From Georgenia satyanarayanai (GTDB taxonomy: Bacteria; Actinomycetota; Actinomycetes; Actinomycetales; Actinomycetaceae): a stretch of DNA of 64,000 bases. Under the pieces are notes generated by a model. It saw nothing but the letters and a program-made list of their open reading frames with translations, made no database searches and was not told the origin of the DNA. The position numbers and the translations under genes were made by a program. The number at the start of each line of letters is the position of its first letter. Position 1 is the stretch's first letter. The stretch spans positions 310,001 through 374,000 of the forward strand of contig NZ_UETB01000001.1 of assembly GCF_900116375.1 (NCBI RefSeq). The letters run 5' to 3'. Below, piece after piece: positions 16,273-26,372 of the stretch.

Positions 16273-17508
16273 GTGACCTCGCCACACCTGGCCGACGCAG
16301 TCCTGCCCCTCATCCGCACCCGTGCCGACCTTCATCGGTGGAGCGCGGCCAATGCGCACGGCACCCAGATGCACGATGCCGTCGACATCCTCGAGGACGC
16401 CGTCAAGTCGGAGGATCCGGCCACCGTGTACGCCGTCACCCACAAGGCACTGGCGTCGGCGGTCAAGGTGATCGCGCGTGCCGACGACTCCAGCGGCATC
16501 ATCGGCGATGCCTGCCGCCGCCTGCTCGACCTCCACCCGAAGGCGGCCGCTGCCGCGCATGTCCCGTCCCGCAAGCTCGTCGACTGGATGATCGCGTTCC
16601 AGTTCGACGGCGACGTCGACTACTTCGAGCTCGACCCCGTCGCCTACGCCGCGGCACTCGGGGACCAGGGAGTGGCCACATACCGGGCGCGACTCGCGGA
16701 GATCTCCGACGGCCTCGGGCCGGTGCCCGCCAACGCCGAGCCGTGGGGGGTCCCGAACCGGCACGAGCGCTGGGTCCTCGAGTGGAACGAGCGCCGGCTG
16801 GCGGTCCTTCACCGTGACGTCGAGGCGATCATCCGCACCCACGCCCGGGACCGGAAGGTCGCCGCGTGGCTGCAGGACACGGCTGAGGCGTTCGAGGAGA
16901 TCGGCGCGTTCGACCTGGCCATCGACTGGGCCAGACAGGCGGCGCGCTTCGATCTCGGCCACCAGTCGCTCCGGGCCGCCGACTACTGGTGCACGCTGCT
17001 CGCCGAGCACCGCCCGGCGGAGCTGCTCGAGGCGCGTGTCGAGGTCTTCCGTCGCTGGCCGACGTCGAGCACCGCGGCCGCGCTCCACCGGGATGCCAGA
17101 GACGCGTGGCCGGTTCATCGCGAGGAGGTCATGGAGCGGCTCTCCGCCAGCCCGCGCGACGCCGTGCTCTTCGCGCTCCACCCCCTCAAGGAGGTCGAGC
17201 TCGCCTGGGAGATCGCCCACTCGCTGGCGCTGGAGGCCGACGACGTCTGGGAGCGGCTTGCCAAGGAGTACGCGAAGACCGACCCACTGGCCGTCCTGCC
17301 CGTTCTCGGCCGGCTGGTCGAGCGTGACCTCACGCAAGCCGACGCGCAGCGCTACCGCGCCGCCGCGCGACGCCTCGCGAGGATGCGGCACCTTGCCGCC
17401 GGCAGCGACGAGGCTGCCGGTGTCGACCGGTTCGTCGCCCAGCTGCGCGAGTCTCACCGTCGTCGACCACGCCTTCAGCAGGAGTTCGACCGCGCAGGGC
17501 TGCCGTAG
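16273..17508 (+). CDS. DUF6880-like helical protein, function unknown
   Basis: 411 residues from GTG 16273, with GGAGGA about 9 bases upstream; the longer frame from 16072 would overlap the DUF2332 gene and is poor in quality. Visible features are an ADDSSGIIGDACRRLLDLH motif, FQFDGDVDYFELDPVAYAAALGDQG, and a C-terminal half of helical repeats (AEAFEEIGAFDLAIDWARQAARF and others). The first half matches my memory of DUF6880 proteins, some of which carry a SWIM zinc finger elsewhere; no such finger is seen here. Function unknown. Confidence 0.65.
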   Translation: MTSPHLADAVLPLIRTRADLHRWSAANAHGTQMHDAVDILEDAVKSEDPATVYAVTHKALASAVKVIARADDSSGIIGDACRRLLDLHPKAAAAAHVPSRKLVDWMIAFQFDGDVDYFELDPVAYAAALGDQGVATYRARLAEISDGLGPVPANAEPWGVPNRHERWVLEWNERRLAVLHRDVEAIIRTHARDRKVAAWLQDTAEAFEEIGAFDLAIDWARQAARFDLGHQSLRAADYWCTLLAEHRPAELLEARVEVFRRWPTSSTAAALHRDARDAWPVHREEVMERLSASPRDAVLFALHPLKEVELAWEIAHSLALEADDVWERLAKEYAKTDPLAVLPVLGRLVERDLTQADAQRYRAAARRLARMRHLAAGSDEAAGVDRFVAQLRESHRRRPRLQQEFDRAGLP

Positions 17509-17636
17509 CCAGGCGCGAGTGACAGTCGCCCTCGCAGTCGACGCACGTCCGACGGTGGAGGCGCGCGAACGGCTGCTTTCCCACCACCACGGTGCGAGAC
17601 AAGAGACTTACGTAGGAGCCTCGGACGTGGAAGAAC

Positions 17637-17665
17637 TTGACGCAGGCATAGGTGCGCGGGACAGT
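17637..17665 (+). promoter_or_regulatory. Candidate promoter of the muropeptide-uptake operon
   Basis: TTGACG at 17637 and GACAGT at 17660, spaced by 17 bases, lie 67 bases before the ATG of the binding-protein gene. The -35 is close to the sigma-70 group consensus and the -10 is moderate. No obvious operator is seen around it. Confidence 0.4.
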
Positions 17666-17731
17666 GGCGTCTGACCCGGTGAGGACCGGGACATGCGAGC
17701 GGCGTCGATGCCGTCTGACGGGGAGGTCAGC

Positions 17732-19276
17732 ATGAGGAACGTCCACAGGTCACCAGTCCGTGCGGCGGCAGCGTTCGCCGCGACGGCTCTCGTCCTCGCC
17801 GGCTGCTCCGGCGGCGGCGACGACGGTGGGTCGGACGACGACGGCGGAGGCGACACCCTCGTCGTCGGTGTCACCAGCGACCCGGACACGCTCTTCCCCT
17901 GGAAGGCGACCCAGTTCCAGGCCATCGACGTCCTCACCAACCTCTACGGCACCCTCACCGAGCTCGACGCCGACCTCGAGGTGGTCCCCGGCCTCGCCGA
18001 GGAGTGGGAGGTCTCCGAGGACGGCCTGACGATGACCTTCACCCTGCGCGAGGGCGTGACCTTCCACGACGGCTCCGACCTTGACGCCGGTGACGTCGTC
18101 CACTCCCTCGAGTCGGTCATGGCCGAGGAGACCGCCGCCGTCGCCGCCGCGACCCTCGGCTCGGTCGAGTCCGTCGAGGCACCCAACCCCTCCACCGTGG
18201 TCCTCAGCCTCTCCGCGCCGGACTCCTCGATCCTCGCCGGCCTGGCGAGCGTCAACCTCGCGATCCTCTCCTCGGAGGACACCGAGCAGGACCTCACCAC
18301 CGCGGCCAACGGCACCGGACCCTTCGAGCTCGGTGACCGCACGCCCAACCAGTCCCTCACCGTGACGTCCTTCGCGGACTACTGGGGCGGGGCACCGGAG
18401 CTCGAGGCCGTGGAGTTCCGTGTCATCCCCGACGAGACGTCGATCGTCTCGGCGCTGCAGTCCGGCAACGTCCACCTCGCCGTCTTCGACGACCCGCTCG
18501 TCGCGCAGAGCGCGGAGAGCGGAGGCGTCGAGATCACCGAGACGCCGCAGCTCGCCTACCACGCGCTGCAGCTCAACGGCCGGCAGGCGCCGCTCGACGA
18601 CGTCAACGTCCGCCTCGCCATCCAGTGCTCCATCGACCGCCAGGAGGTCCTCGACACCGCCGCGCAGGGCGCCGGCGAGGTCATCGGCCCGATCACCTCC
18701 CCGGCCTACCTCTCCGACCCGGACGCCCGCCCGTGCCCCGAGCGGGACTACGACCAGGCCCGCGAGTACCTCGCCGAGGCGGGTTACGAGGACGGCCTGG
18801 AGCTCGACGTCATGGTCTCCCAGGGTGAGTACGCCACCTCGGTCAACGAGGCGCAGAACATCCAGGCCCAGCTCGCCGAGGCGGGTATCACCGTCAACCT
18901 CGAGGTCCTCGAGATCGGCGCGTACGTCGACCGGTGGGTGGCCGCGGACTTCACCGCCGCCGTCGCCCTCAACGGCGGGCGGCCCGACCCGGAGGGGATG
19001 TACGGGCGCTACTTCCCCTCGACGGGCAACCTCAACCAGGTGGCCGGATACAGCTCCGACACCCTCGACGAGCTCTTCGCCCAGGGCCGGCAGACCGCCG
19101 ACCCGGAGGAGCGGCGCGCGATCTACGACGAGGTCTCCCAGGAGCTCGAGGACAACGCGGTGTGGATCTGGCTCTTCAGCTCCTACAGCTTCACCGCGAC
19201 GCAGGCCGACGTCGAGGGCTTCGTCCCGATGGCCAACGGGTCGCTGCAGAGCCTGCGCGAGACCACCCTCGGCTGA
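17732..19276 (+). CDS. ABC transporter substrate-binding lipoprotein (SBP_bac_5, peptide/muropeptide)
   Basis: 514 residues from ATG 17732, with GGGGAGG six bases upstream. It has a lipoprotein signal peptide (AAAAFAATALVLAGC; lipobox LAGC with Cys at about residue 24) and a Gly/Asp linker, followed by the family-5 fold: VVGVTSDPDTLFPWK, GLAEEWEVSEDGLTMTFTLREGVTFHDG (family signature), and CSIDRQEVLDTA. It binds peptides outside the membrane for the permeases encoded next. AnmK in the same operon suggests that the ligand contains anhydro-MurNAc, that is, cell-wall muropeptide, rather than plain dipeptide. Confidence 0.9.
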   Translation: MRNVHRSPVRAAAAFAATALVLAGCSGGGDDGGSDDDGGGDTLVVGVTSDPDTLFPWKATQFQAIDVLTNLYGTLTELDADLEVVPGLAEEWEVSEDGLTMTFTLREGVTFHDGSDLDAGDVVHSLESVMAEETAAVAAATLGSVESVEAPNPSTVVLSLSAPDSSILAGLASVNLAILSSEDTEQDLTTAANGTGPFELGDRTPNQSLTVTSFADYWGGAPELEAVEFRVIPDETSIVSALQSGNVHLAVFDDPLVAQSAESGGVEITETPQLAYHALQLNGRQAPLDDVNVRLAIQCSIDRQEVLDTAAQGAGEVIGPITSPAYLSDPDARPCPERDYDQAREYLAEAGYEDGLELDVMVSQGEYATSVNEAQNIQAQLAEAGITVNLEVLEIGAYVDRWVAADFTAAVALNGGRPDPEGMYGRYFPSTGNLNQVAGYSSDTLDELFAQGRQTADPEERRAIYDEVSQELEDNAVWIWLFSSYSFTATQADVEGFVPMANGSLQSLRETTLG

Positions 19277-19284
19277 TCGCCGGC

Positions 19285-20253
19285 ATGCGCGTCGTCATCC
19301 AGCACCCGGTGCTGCGCCGGGTCCTCGAGGCCCTGGGCACGCTGCTCGGCGTCGCCGTCCTCGTCTTCATCATGATGCGGGCGCTGCCGGGGGACCAGAT
19401 CACCGCGTCCCTCGGCACCGAGGCCGCGGCGCTCACCCCCGCGCAGCGCGAGGCGCTGGAGGCGTACTACGGGCTCGACCAGCCGCTCGTCGTCCAGTTC
19501 TTCACCTGGCTCGGCAACGTGCTCACCGGCAACCTCGGCGTCTCCACCCGCACCGGGCAGTCGGTGCTGGAGATGACGGCGGCGTCCCTGCCGGTGACCA
19601 TCGAGCTCGCCGTCATCTCGACGATCCTCGGGATCGCGATCGGCGTCCCGCTGGCGATCTGGTCGGCCTCGAGGCCGAACTCGGTGCGCGACGCGAGCGG
19701 CCAGCTCGTCGGTCTCGCCGGCCTGTCGATCCCGGCGTTCCTGCTCGCCTCGGTACTCCTGGCGACGTCGGCGCGCTTCCTCGGCTACAACCCCAACGCC
19801 GAGCAGTTCGCCACCCTCTTCAGCGACCCGTGGCTCAACCTCCAGCAGATGCTCATGCCCGCGCTCGTCCTGGGCTTCGGGCTGGCCGCGCCGATCATGC
19901 GCACGGCGCGCTCGGCGATCCTCGAGGTCCAGACGCAGGACTTCGTGCGCACCGCCCGCGGCAAGGGCGTCAAGCCGCGCGTCGTCCAGTTCCGTCACGT
20001 GCTGCGCAACGCGACCGTCCCGATCCTCACGATGACCGGCATCCAGTTCGGCTACCTGCTCGGTGGCGCGGTCGTCGTCGAGGAGGTGTTCTCCGTGCCG
20101 GGGATCGGTCGCCAGGTGCTCACCGGCATGCACCAGCAGGAGTTCGCCCTGGTGCAGAGCACCGTCCTCGTCATCGCGCTGTCCTTCGTGCTCGTCAACC
20201 TGCTCACCGACGTCCTGTACCGCGTCGTCGACCCGAGGGTGAGGCAGACATGA
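19285..20253 (+). CDS. ABC transporter permease (DppB/OppB family)
   Basis: 322 residues with six predicted helices. The N-terminal helix is LGTLLGVAVLVFIMMRALPGD, with the family's RALPGD motif. The ATPase-docking EAA loop is RTARGKGVKPRVVQFRHVLRNA (about residues 222-243). It starts 8 bases after the binding protein stop and overlaps the next gene by 4 bases (ATGA). It forms the translocation pore with the product of the following gene. Confidence 0.9.
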   Translation: MRVVIQHPVLRRVLEALGTLLGVAVLVFIMMRALPGDQITASLGTEAAALTPAQREALEAYYGLDQPLVVQFFTWLGNVLTGNLGVSTRTGQSVLEMTAASLPVTIELAVISTILGIAIGVPLAIWSASRPNSVRDASGQLVGLAGLSIPAFLLASVLLATSARFLGYNPNAEQFATLFSDPWLNLQQMLMPALVLGFGLAAPIMRTARSAILEVQTQDFVRTARGKGVKPRVVQFRHVLRNATVPILTMTGIQFGYLLGGAVVVEEVFSVPGIGRQVLTGMHQQEFALVQSTVLVIALSFVLVNLLTDVLYRVVDPRVRQT

Positions 20254-21131
20254 CCGCCGAGATCACCGCCGACGTCCCCGTCCGCAGCCGCCGCCTCGGT
20301 GGCGCGGTCAAGCGGGTGCTCGCCAGCCGCAACGGGCTGGTCGGCGCGCTCCTCACCGTGCTCGTCGTCGGCATCGCGCTCGCCGCGACCCTCGGCGTGT
20401 TCGGCGATCCCGTCGCGCAGGACCCGGCCGTGCGGATGCAGGGCCCCTCGGGCGAGCACTGGTTCGGCACCGACCAGTTCGGCCGCGACGTCTTCGCCCG
20501 CGCCGCCGCCGGGGCGGCGAACTCGCTGCGCATCGCAGTCGTCGCCGTCGCCCTCGCCACGCTCGTCGGCACCACCGCGGGGCTGGTGGCGGGTTACTTC
20601 AGCGGGTGGTCGGGCCGCGCGATCCTCGGGCTGACGAACGTGCTGTTCGCCTTCCCGCCGCTGCTCCTCGCGCTCGCGCTCGCCGCGGCCGTCTCGCGCA
20701 GCTGGCTCACCATTGCCGTCGCGATCGCCATCGTCTACACCCCGATCTTCGTCCGCGTCACGCGCGGGCCGGTGCTCTCGCTGCGGGAGGCGGAGTTCGT
20801 CAAGGCCGGCACCGTGCTCGGCTTCTCGACGGCGCGGATCCTGCTGCGGCACGTGCTGCCGAGCATCACCGCGATCGTCATCGTCCAGGTGACGCTCTCG
20901 CTGTCCTGGGCCGTGCTCACCGAGGCCTCCCTCAGCTTCCTCGGGCTCGGCACCCCGCCGCCCACGCCGTCGCTCGGGTCGATGGTCCTCGAGGCCCGCT
21001 CCCTCGTGACGACGGCGTGGTGGACCATGGCCGCGCCGGGCGCCGTCATCGTGCTCCTCGTCGTCGGGCTCAACCTCCTCGGTGACGGCCTGCGCGACGC
21101 CCTCGACCCGAAGAACGAAGGGAACCGATGA
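20250..21131 (+). CDS. ABC transporter permease (DppC/OppC family)
   Basis: 293 residues. It has the DppC-type N-terminal helix plus [19 protein letters not shown], the hallmark preceding helix 2. The EAA loop is [19 protein letters not shown] followed by RHVLPS. ATG overlaps the stop of the previous gene, and its own stop overlaps the anmK start, so translation is coupled in both directions. Confidence 0.9.
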   Translation: MTAEITADVPVRSRRLGGAVKRVLASRNGLVGALLTVLVVGIALAATLGVFGDPVAQDPAVRMQGPSGEHWFGTDQFGRDVFARAAAGAANSLRIAVVAVALATLVGTTAGLVAGYFSGWSGRAILGLTNVLFAFPPLLLALALAAAVSRSWLTIAVAIAIVYTPIFVRVTRGPVLSLREAEFVKAGTVLGFSTARILLRHVLPSITAIVIVQVTLSLSWAVLTEASLSFLGLGTPPPTPSLGSMVLEARSLVTTAWWTMAAPGAVIVLLVVGLNLLGDGLRDALDPKNEGNR

Positions 21132-22318
21132 GAGTCCTCGGCATGATCTCCGGCACCTCCCACGACGGCATCGACGTCGCCGTCGTCGACTACGACGTGG
21201 ACGACGACGACGCGACGGCGCTCGTCGGCACCGTCCTGCACACGGGGAGCGCACCGTACGAGCCTGGGCTGCGTGCCCGGCTGCTCGCCGCGCTGCCGCC
21301 GGCCGGGACGACGCTCGCGGAGGTGTGCGAGCTCGACACGCTCATCGGGCAGGCCTTCGCTGCCGCGGCGGCGGGCGCGATCGCGGCGGCCGGGCCGGTG
21401 GACCTCATCTGCTCCCACGGGCAGACCGTCTACCACTGGGTGGAGGGCGGGCGGGCACTCGGGACGCTGCAGCTCGGGCAGCCGGCGTGGGTCGCCGAGG
21501 CCACCGGCGTGCCGGTGGTGGCGGACGTGCGGGCGCGGGACGTCGCGGCCGGCGGGCACGGCGCCCCGCTCGTCTCCTTCCTCGACTCCCTCGTGCTGGC
21601 CGACGGTGAGGGGACCGCGGCGGCGCTCAACCTCGGCGGGATCGCCAACATCACCGTCGTCGGCCCGCGGGGAGTGCTCGCCTACGACACCGGGCCCGCC
21701 AACGCGCTGCTCGACGTCGCCATCCTCGACCGCGGCGCCCACCCGGCCGGCTACGACGCCGGCGGCGCGATCGCCGCGACCGGCACGGTGGACGAGGACC
21801 TCCTCGCGCTGCTGCTGCGCGACGACTACTACGCCCAGCCGGCGCCGAAGAGCACCGGCAAGGAGCTCTTCCACGCCGGCTACCTCCGGGCGGCGCTGGA
21901 GGAGCACGGCCGCGAGCTGAGCACCCCGGACCTGCTCGCCACCCTCACCGCGCTCACCGCCCGCACGGTGGCGGACGAGCTGCGCGCCCACGGCGTCACC
22001 CGGGTGCTCGCCTCCGGGGGCGGGGCGGCGAACCCGACGATGCTGCGGATGCTCGCCAAGGAGGTGCCCGGCGTCGAGGTGCTCACCACCGACGTGCTCG
22101 GCCTCCCGGCCGACGCGAAGGAGGCGATCGCCTTCGCCCTCTTCGGCTGGTGCACCGCCCACGGCCTGCCCGCGACCGTGCCCTCGGCCACCGGCGCGCG
22201 CGGCGCGCGGATCCTCGGCAGCATCACGCCGGGCGCCGGCCCCCTGCGTCTGCCTGAGCCGGTGGCGCAGGAGCCGCGTCGCCTGCGGCTGCGGACGGCC
22301 ACGGAGGGGGCTCGATGA
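21128..22318 (+). CDS. anmK: Anhydro-N-acetylmuramic acid kinase
   Basis: 396 residues. AnmK phosphorylates and hydrolyses 1,6-anhydro-MurNAc to MurNAc-6-phosphate using ATP, in cytoplasmic cell-wall recycling. Signatures: [17 protein letters not shown] (phosphate loop of the hexokinase/actin fold), [19 protein letters not shown] and [11 protein letters not shown], and [14 protein letters not shown]. The first motif usually reads GTSxDGxD, as here. It sits between the permease and ATPase genes of an uptake system, overlapping both neighbours by 4 bases. Confidence 0.93.
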   Translation: MRVLGMISGTSHDGIDVAVVDYDVDDDDATALVGTVLHTGSAPYEPGLRARLLAALPPAGTTLAEVCELDTLIGQAFAAAAAGAIAAAGPVDLICSHGQTVYHWVEGGRALGTLQLGQPAWVAEATGVPVVADVRARDVAAGGHGAPLVSFLDSLVLADGEGTAAALNLGGIANITVVGPRGVLAYDTGPANALLDVAILDRGAHPAGYDAGGAIAATGTVDEDLLALLLRDDYYAQPAPKSTGKELFHAGYLRAALEEHGRELSTPDLLATLTALTARTVADELRAHGVTRVLASGGGAANPTMLRMLAKEVPGVEVLTTDVLGLPADAKEAIAFALFGWCTAHGLPATVPSATGARGARILGSITPGAGPLRLPEPVAQEPRRLRLRTATEGAR

Positions 22319-23286
22319 CCGCTGAGGTGCTGCTCGACGTCCAGGACCTGCGGGTGAGCGCCCGTGGCAAGGACGACGTCGAGATCGTCCACGGCGTCGA
22401 CCTCCAGCTGCGGCGGGGGGAGATCGTCGGCGTCGTGGGGGAGAGCGGCTCGGGCAAGTCGCTCACCATGCTCGCACTCATGCGGCTGCTGTCCCGGCCG
22501 CTGGAGATCACCGGCGGCAGCGTCACCTTCCAGGGCCGCGACCTCGCCGGCCTGCGCGAGGAGGAGATCCGCGACCTGCGCGGCCGCGAGATCGCCATGG
22601 TCTACCAGGACCCGATGACCTCCCTCAACCCGCTCATGCGGGTGGGCGACCAGGTGGTCGAGGCGCTGCGCGCGCACGGGGTGCCCAAGGCCGAGGCGCG
22701 TGAGCGCTGCGTCGAGCTCTTCGCCCGCGTGGGCATCCCCGACCCGGCGCGCACCGTGCGCGCCTACCCGCACGAGTTCTCCGGCGGGATGCGCCAGCGC
22801 GTCGTCATCGCGATGGCCCTCGCACTGCGGCCCACCCTGCTCATCGCCGACGAGCCGACGACGGCGCTCGACGTCACCATCCAGCAGCAGATCCTCGCGC
22901 TCGTCGCCGAGCTGCAGGCCGAGCTGGGGATGATGACGATCTGGGTGACTCACGACCTCGGCGTCGTCGCGCGGCTCGTGCAGCGCGTCGTCGTCATGTA
23001 CGCCGGGCGGGTGGTGGAGGACGCGCCGGTGGAGCGGCTCTTCGCCGCCCCGCAGCACCCCTACACCGAGCGGCTCCTCGCCTCCCTGCCCAACCCCGCG
23101 GACGACGAGCGCCCCGCCCTCGCGCAGATCCCCGGCCGGCCCGCGCTGCCCACGGACCACATCGAGGGCTGCCCATTCCGGCCGCGCTGCCCGCAGGCGC
23201 GCGACGTGTGCCTCGAGGAGCCGCCGCTCATCCGGCGCGGCGAGAGCCTCACCCGGTGCTGGGTGCCCCCGGAGGAGTGGACCTGA
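22315..23286 (+). CDS. ABC transporter ATPase (DppD/OppD family)
   Basis: 323 residues. Walker A is GESGSGKS, the Q-loop [10 protein letters not shown], the signature FSGGMRQR, Walker [13 protein letters not shown], and the H-switch WVTHD. The C-terminal oligopeptide-transporter extension has the cysteine cluster [14 protein letters not shown], known to hold an iron-sulfur cluster in some DppD proteins. One of two ATPases for the permease pair. Confidence 0.92.
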   Translation: MTAEVLLDVQDLRVSARGKDDVEIVHGVDLQLRRGEIVGVVGESGSGKSLTMLALMRLLSRPLEITGGSVTFQGRDLAGLREEEIRDLRGREIAMVYQDPMTSLNPLMRVGDQVVEALRAHGVPKAEARERCVELFARVGIPDPARTVRAYPHEFSGGMRQRVVIAMALALRPTLLIADEPTTALDVTIQQQILALVAELQAELGMMTIWVTHDLGVVARLVQRVVVMYAGRVVEDAPVERLFAAPQHPYTERLLASLPNPADDERPALAQIPGRPALPTDHIEGCPFRPRCPQARDVCLEEPPLIRRGESLTRCWVPPEEWT

Positions 23287-24293
23287 TGCTCGAAGCGGTC
23301 GACCTCGTCAAGCACTACCCGGTCCGCGGCTCGCGTGACCCGGGCGCCGTCGTCCACGCGCTCGACGGCGTGTCCCTCACCCTGCGGCCGGGACGGACGC
23401 TGGGGATCGTCGGCGAGTCCGGGTGCGGGAAGTCGACGCTGGCCAAGGTGCTCGTGCGGCTCGAGGACCCGACGTCGGGACAGGTGCTGCTCGACGGCAC
23501 CGAACTCACCGCGCTGCGCGGCGCCGCCCTGCGCGAGCAGCGGCGTCGGGTCCAGATGGTCTTCCAGGACCCGAACGCCTCGCTGAACCCGCGCCGCACG
23601 GTGGGGCAGACGCTCACCGAGGTGCTCGAGGTCCACCGCATCGGCACCTCGCGCAACCGGCGGCAGCGGGTGCGGGAGCTGCTCGACATGGTGGGCCTGA
23701 GCGACGTGTTCGCCGAGCGGTACCCGCACCAGATGTCCGGCGGGCAGCGGCAGCGGGTGGGGATCGCGCGGGCGCTGGCGGTCGAACCGTCGATCGTCCT
23801 GCTCGACGAGCCGGTCTCCGCGCTCGACGTGTCCGTGCGGGCGGAGGTGATGAACCTGCTCGTGCGGCTGCGCGACGAGCTCGACCTGTCCTACGTGTTC
23901 ATCAGCCACGACGTCGCGATGGTGCGGCAGATCAGCGACGACGTCGGGGTCATGTACCTCGGCAAGGTCGTGGAGATTGGGCCGTGGAAGCCGGTGCTCG
24001 ACGAGCCGCTGCACCCCTACACCCACGGCTTGCGCGGGGCGGTGCCGGTGCCGGACCCGAGTGTCGCGCAGCCGATCTCGGCGACGGTGGTGGGGGAGGT
24101 GCCCAACCCGGCCGACCCGCCGAGCGGCTGCACCTTCCACCCGCGCTGCCCGCTGCGCGAGGACGTGTGCGTGGCGCAGGTGCCGCCGCTGACCGACGCG
24201 GGGACACCGCACCCGGTGGCGTGCCACGTGGCGCAGCGCGAGGGCGGGCGGATGCCGCTGCTGCTGAGCCGTGCACCGGGCGCGGTGAGATGA
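23286..24293 (+). CDS. ABC transporter ATPase (DppF/OppF family)
   Basis: 335 residues, ATG sharing one base with the preceding stop. Walker A is GESGCGKST, the Q-loop FQDPNASLNPRRTV, the signature MSGGQRQR, Walker B IVLLDEPVSALD and the H-switch FISHD. The C-terminal extension has CTFHPRCPLREDVC. Together with the preceding ATPase it powers import of the operon's substrate. Confidence 0.92.
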   Translation: MLEAVDLVKHYPVRGSRDPGAVVHALDGVSLTLRPGRTLGIVGESGCGKSTLAKVLVRLEDPTSGQVLLDGTELTALRGAALREQRRRVQMVFQDPNASLNPRRTVGQTLTEVLEVHRIGTSRNRRQRVRELLDMVGLSDVFAERYPHQMSGGQRQRVGIARALAVEPSIVLLDEPVSALDVSVRAEVMNLLVRLRDELDLSYVFISHDVAMVRQISDDVGVMYLGKVVEIGPWKPVLDEPLHPYTHGLRGAVPVPDPSVAQPISATVVGEVPNPADPPSGCTFHPRCPLREDVCVAQVPPLTDAGTPHPVACHVAQREGGRMPLLLSRAPGAVR

Positions 24294-24335
24294 CGGCGCC
24301 GCCGGCCGGCGGACGCCTCGACCAAGGGGGAAGCG

Positions 24336-25907
24336 ATGGAGCTGACGAGAAGGACGACGGCACGGGCGGCGGCGCTGCTCGCGGTGCCGGCACTGGCGCT
24401 GGCTGCGGGGGCTCCTGCCGTGGCTGAGACCGATCTGCCGCCCGAGGGGCAGGTGGTGCTCGAGCTGTCCGCCGAGCCGCGCGACAGGGACGAGCAGAGC
24501 GCGACGTTCTACTCGCCGCACGGCCACGCGACGTTGCGGGTGGCGGCCGAGGGCCGCGCGGCCGGTCAGGTGCGCGTCAACGGCGAGGTGGTGCCGGGTG
24601 CGACGGCGGCGCTCGGCCGCGGGCGGGACGCCGTCGTCGACGTCTCGGAGCTGGTGGAGGCGGGGGAGAACACGGTGGAGGTGCGGGTGGTGCGCGGGGG
24701 CGCGTCCGTGAGCGTCGACTTCCCCGAGCTCGTCGACGTCGACCCTGCGGACGTGGGGGTGGACCCGGCGGTGCTCGCGCGGATCGACACGGCGGTGAAG
24801 AGCCGGCTCGGTCTCGAGGACACCGACCGGTACACCGGCGCCGTCGCGCTCGTGGCGCACCGGGGTCAGGTGGTCTACGAGAAGGCCTTCGGGGACGCGC
24901 AGACGCACGACGGCGCTGACCTGCTGGCCGAGCCACGGCCCGCGACGGTCGACACGATCTTCGACATGGCCTCGATCACCAAGGTGGAGGCGACGACGGC
25001 GGCGGTCATGCGGCTCGTCGACGAGGGCCGGCTCGACCTCGACTCGCGGCTGGACGAGCACCTGCCCGAGTTCGAAGACGAGAAGGGCGCGATCACCGTC
25101 CGCCAGCTCATTACCCACCGCTCGGGCCTGTGGGAGTGGCAGCCGACGTACCTGCACGGGCGCAACCAGGAGGAGGTGCTCGACTTCCTCACCGAGCTCG
25201 ACCTGCGCTACGAGATCGGTAGCCAGCGGCGGTACTCGGACATCGGGTTCATGCTGCTAGGCGTCATCGTCGAGCGGGTGAGCGGGCAGCCGCTGGACGA
25301 GTACGTGCGCGAGCACGTCCACGAGCCGCTCGGGATGACCGACACGTCGTTCCGGCCCGACCCGGCGCTGCGCGACCGCATCGCCGCGACCTCGCTGGGC
25401 AACTCCTACGAGTACACGATGATCGAGACGGGTAGCCCGTACCCGATCGTCGGCGACCTCTCGCCGGAGGCGTTCACGGACTGGCGTGACTACACGCTGG
25501 TGGGGGAGGTCAACGACGGGAACGCCTGGTACGGGTGGGAGGGCGTGGCCGGTCACGCCGGTCTGTTCTCGACGGCGCGGGACCTGGCGATCTACGGGCA
25601 GACGCTCGTCAACGGCGGCGGATACGGAGATGCGCGGCTCGCCTCGGTGGAGACCGTCGCGCAGTTCCTCGAACCGCAGTACGACGCCGGGCAGGTGCTC
25701 GGGTTCTGGTCCAACCGGCTCTCCTTCGCCGGCCTGCCCGGCGGGTACGGGCACAACGGATTCACCGGGACGGAGTTCCTCTTCGACCCGGAACGGGAGC
25801 TCGTGGTCGTGCTGCTGACCAACCGGCTGCACCCGGACCGGGGGCCTGCGAGCATCACAGCGGTCTGGCAGGAGGTGGCCCGCGCGGCGCTGGAGGTGGC
25901 TGGGTGA
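24336..25907 (+). CDS. Secreted beta-lactamase-fold serine hydrolase
   Basis: 523 residues. A signal peptide covers about residues 1-30 (ending AGAPAVA), with a beta-rich domain to ~130 and a class C-type serine hydrolase domain after that. The catalytic motifs are SITK (213-216), YSD (300-302, Tyr as base) and HNGFTG in the position of KTG. A comparable AmpC/PBP4*-like fold cleaves wall peptides or their D-Ala/lactyl bonds. As last gene of an operon with AnmK, a role in trimming muropeptides outside the cell before uptake is likely. AAGGGGG lies 6 bases before the ATG. Confidence 0.85.
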   Translation: MELTRRTTARAAALLAVPALALAAGAPAVAETDLPPEGQVVLELSAEPRDRDEQSATFYSPHGHATLRVAAEGRAAGQVRVNGEVVPGATAALGRGRDAVVDVSELVEAGENTVEVRVVRGGASVSVDFPELVDVDPADVGVDPAVLARIDTAVKSRLGLEDTDRYTGAVALVAHRGQVVYEKAFGDAQTHDGADLLAEPRPATVDTIFDMASITKVEATTAAVMRLVDEGRLDLDSRLDEHLPEFEDEKGAITVRQLITHRSGLWEWQPTYLHGRNQEEVLDFLTELDLRYEIGSQRRYSDIGFMLLGVIVERVSGQPLDEYVREHVHEPLGMTDTSFRPDPALRDRIAATSLGNSYEYTMIETGSPYPIVGDLSPEAFTDWRDYTLVGEVNDGNAWYGWEGVAGHAGLFSTARDLAIYGQTLVNGGGYGDARLASVETVAQFLEPQYDAGQVLGFWSNRLSFAGLPGGYGHNGFTGTEFLFDPERELVVVLLTNRLHPDRGPASITAVWQEVARAALEVAG

Positions 25908-25948
25908 TGGACTGTTCCATTTCTCGCGGCCTTGAGGTAGGCGAACGC

Positions 25949-26086
25949 TCAAAGAGCCGGCTGAGCGTTCGAGTCTGTCTTGGGCCGGTCCCAGGGTCGT
26001 CGGTTGATTCCCAGTGCCCTCGCCACGTCTGCCATTCGCATCCCGGCTCGCCGAAGCTGCCGCCGGCTCGCCAACCTTGTCGAGAT
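25949..26086 (-). pseudogene. Possible remnant with resolvase-type HTH
   Basis: An open minus-strand frame with no start reads LRRAGMRMADVARALGINR. This resembles the C-terminal HTH of serine recombinases (a helix, then ARALGV-type turn and recognition helix). Nothing else of such a gene is visible. The stretch 25908-26372 otherwise holds no supportable gene and is visibly less GC-rich than what precedes it. It marks the left edge of the foreign island. Confidence 0.25.
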
Positions 26087-26372
26087 TCAGTGGATGGCGA
26101 AGGCAGCGGAACACCGCCGTCTCGACTTCTGTCAGTGTTCTCAGACTTGCTGCGGATTGCCAATGTCGAGCCCAACGTTGGCTGACACCAGTCTGGCTTT
26201 GCCGGATTACGCGGTACCGGGCATGAGCTCAGCTCAGCAAAGAGTAGAGCGGCAAGGTGCGTCGGACGGTGGAAGAGCCAGTCCTACCTGCCGCAACGAG
26301 GGTGCCCACATCACGACTGTTGGGACTCGTCTGCGCTTTTCCGACATGCAGAGGTGGGTGTCGTAGTGCGAC

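Noticed and set aside
20052-21254. 400-codon open frame on the minus strand opposite the ABC permeases
   Set aside because: Arises from codon bias of the genuine plus-strand genes; its protein is low-complexity Arg/Gly/Asp-rich without domain motifs, while the plus strand has clear DppB/DppC motifs.
25990-26040. Sequence resembling a tRNA T-arm (GGTTGATTCCC)
   Set aside because: No matching acceptor, D or anticodon stems can be drawn around it.
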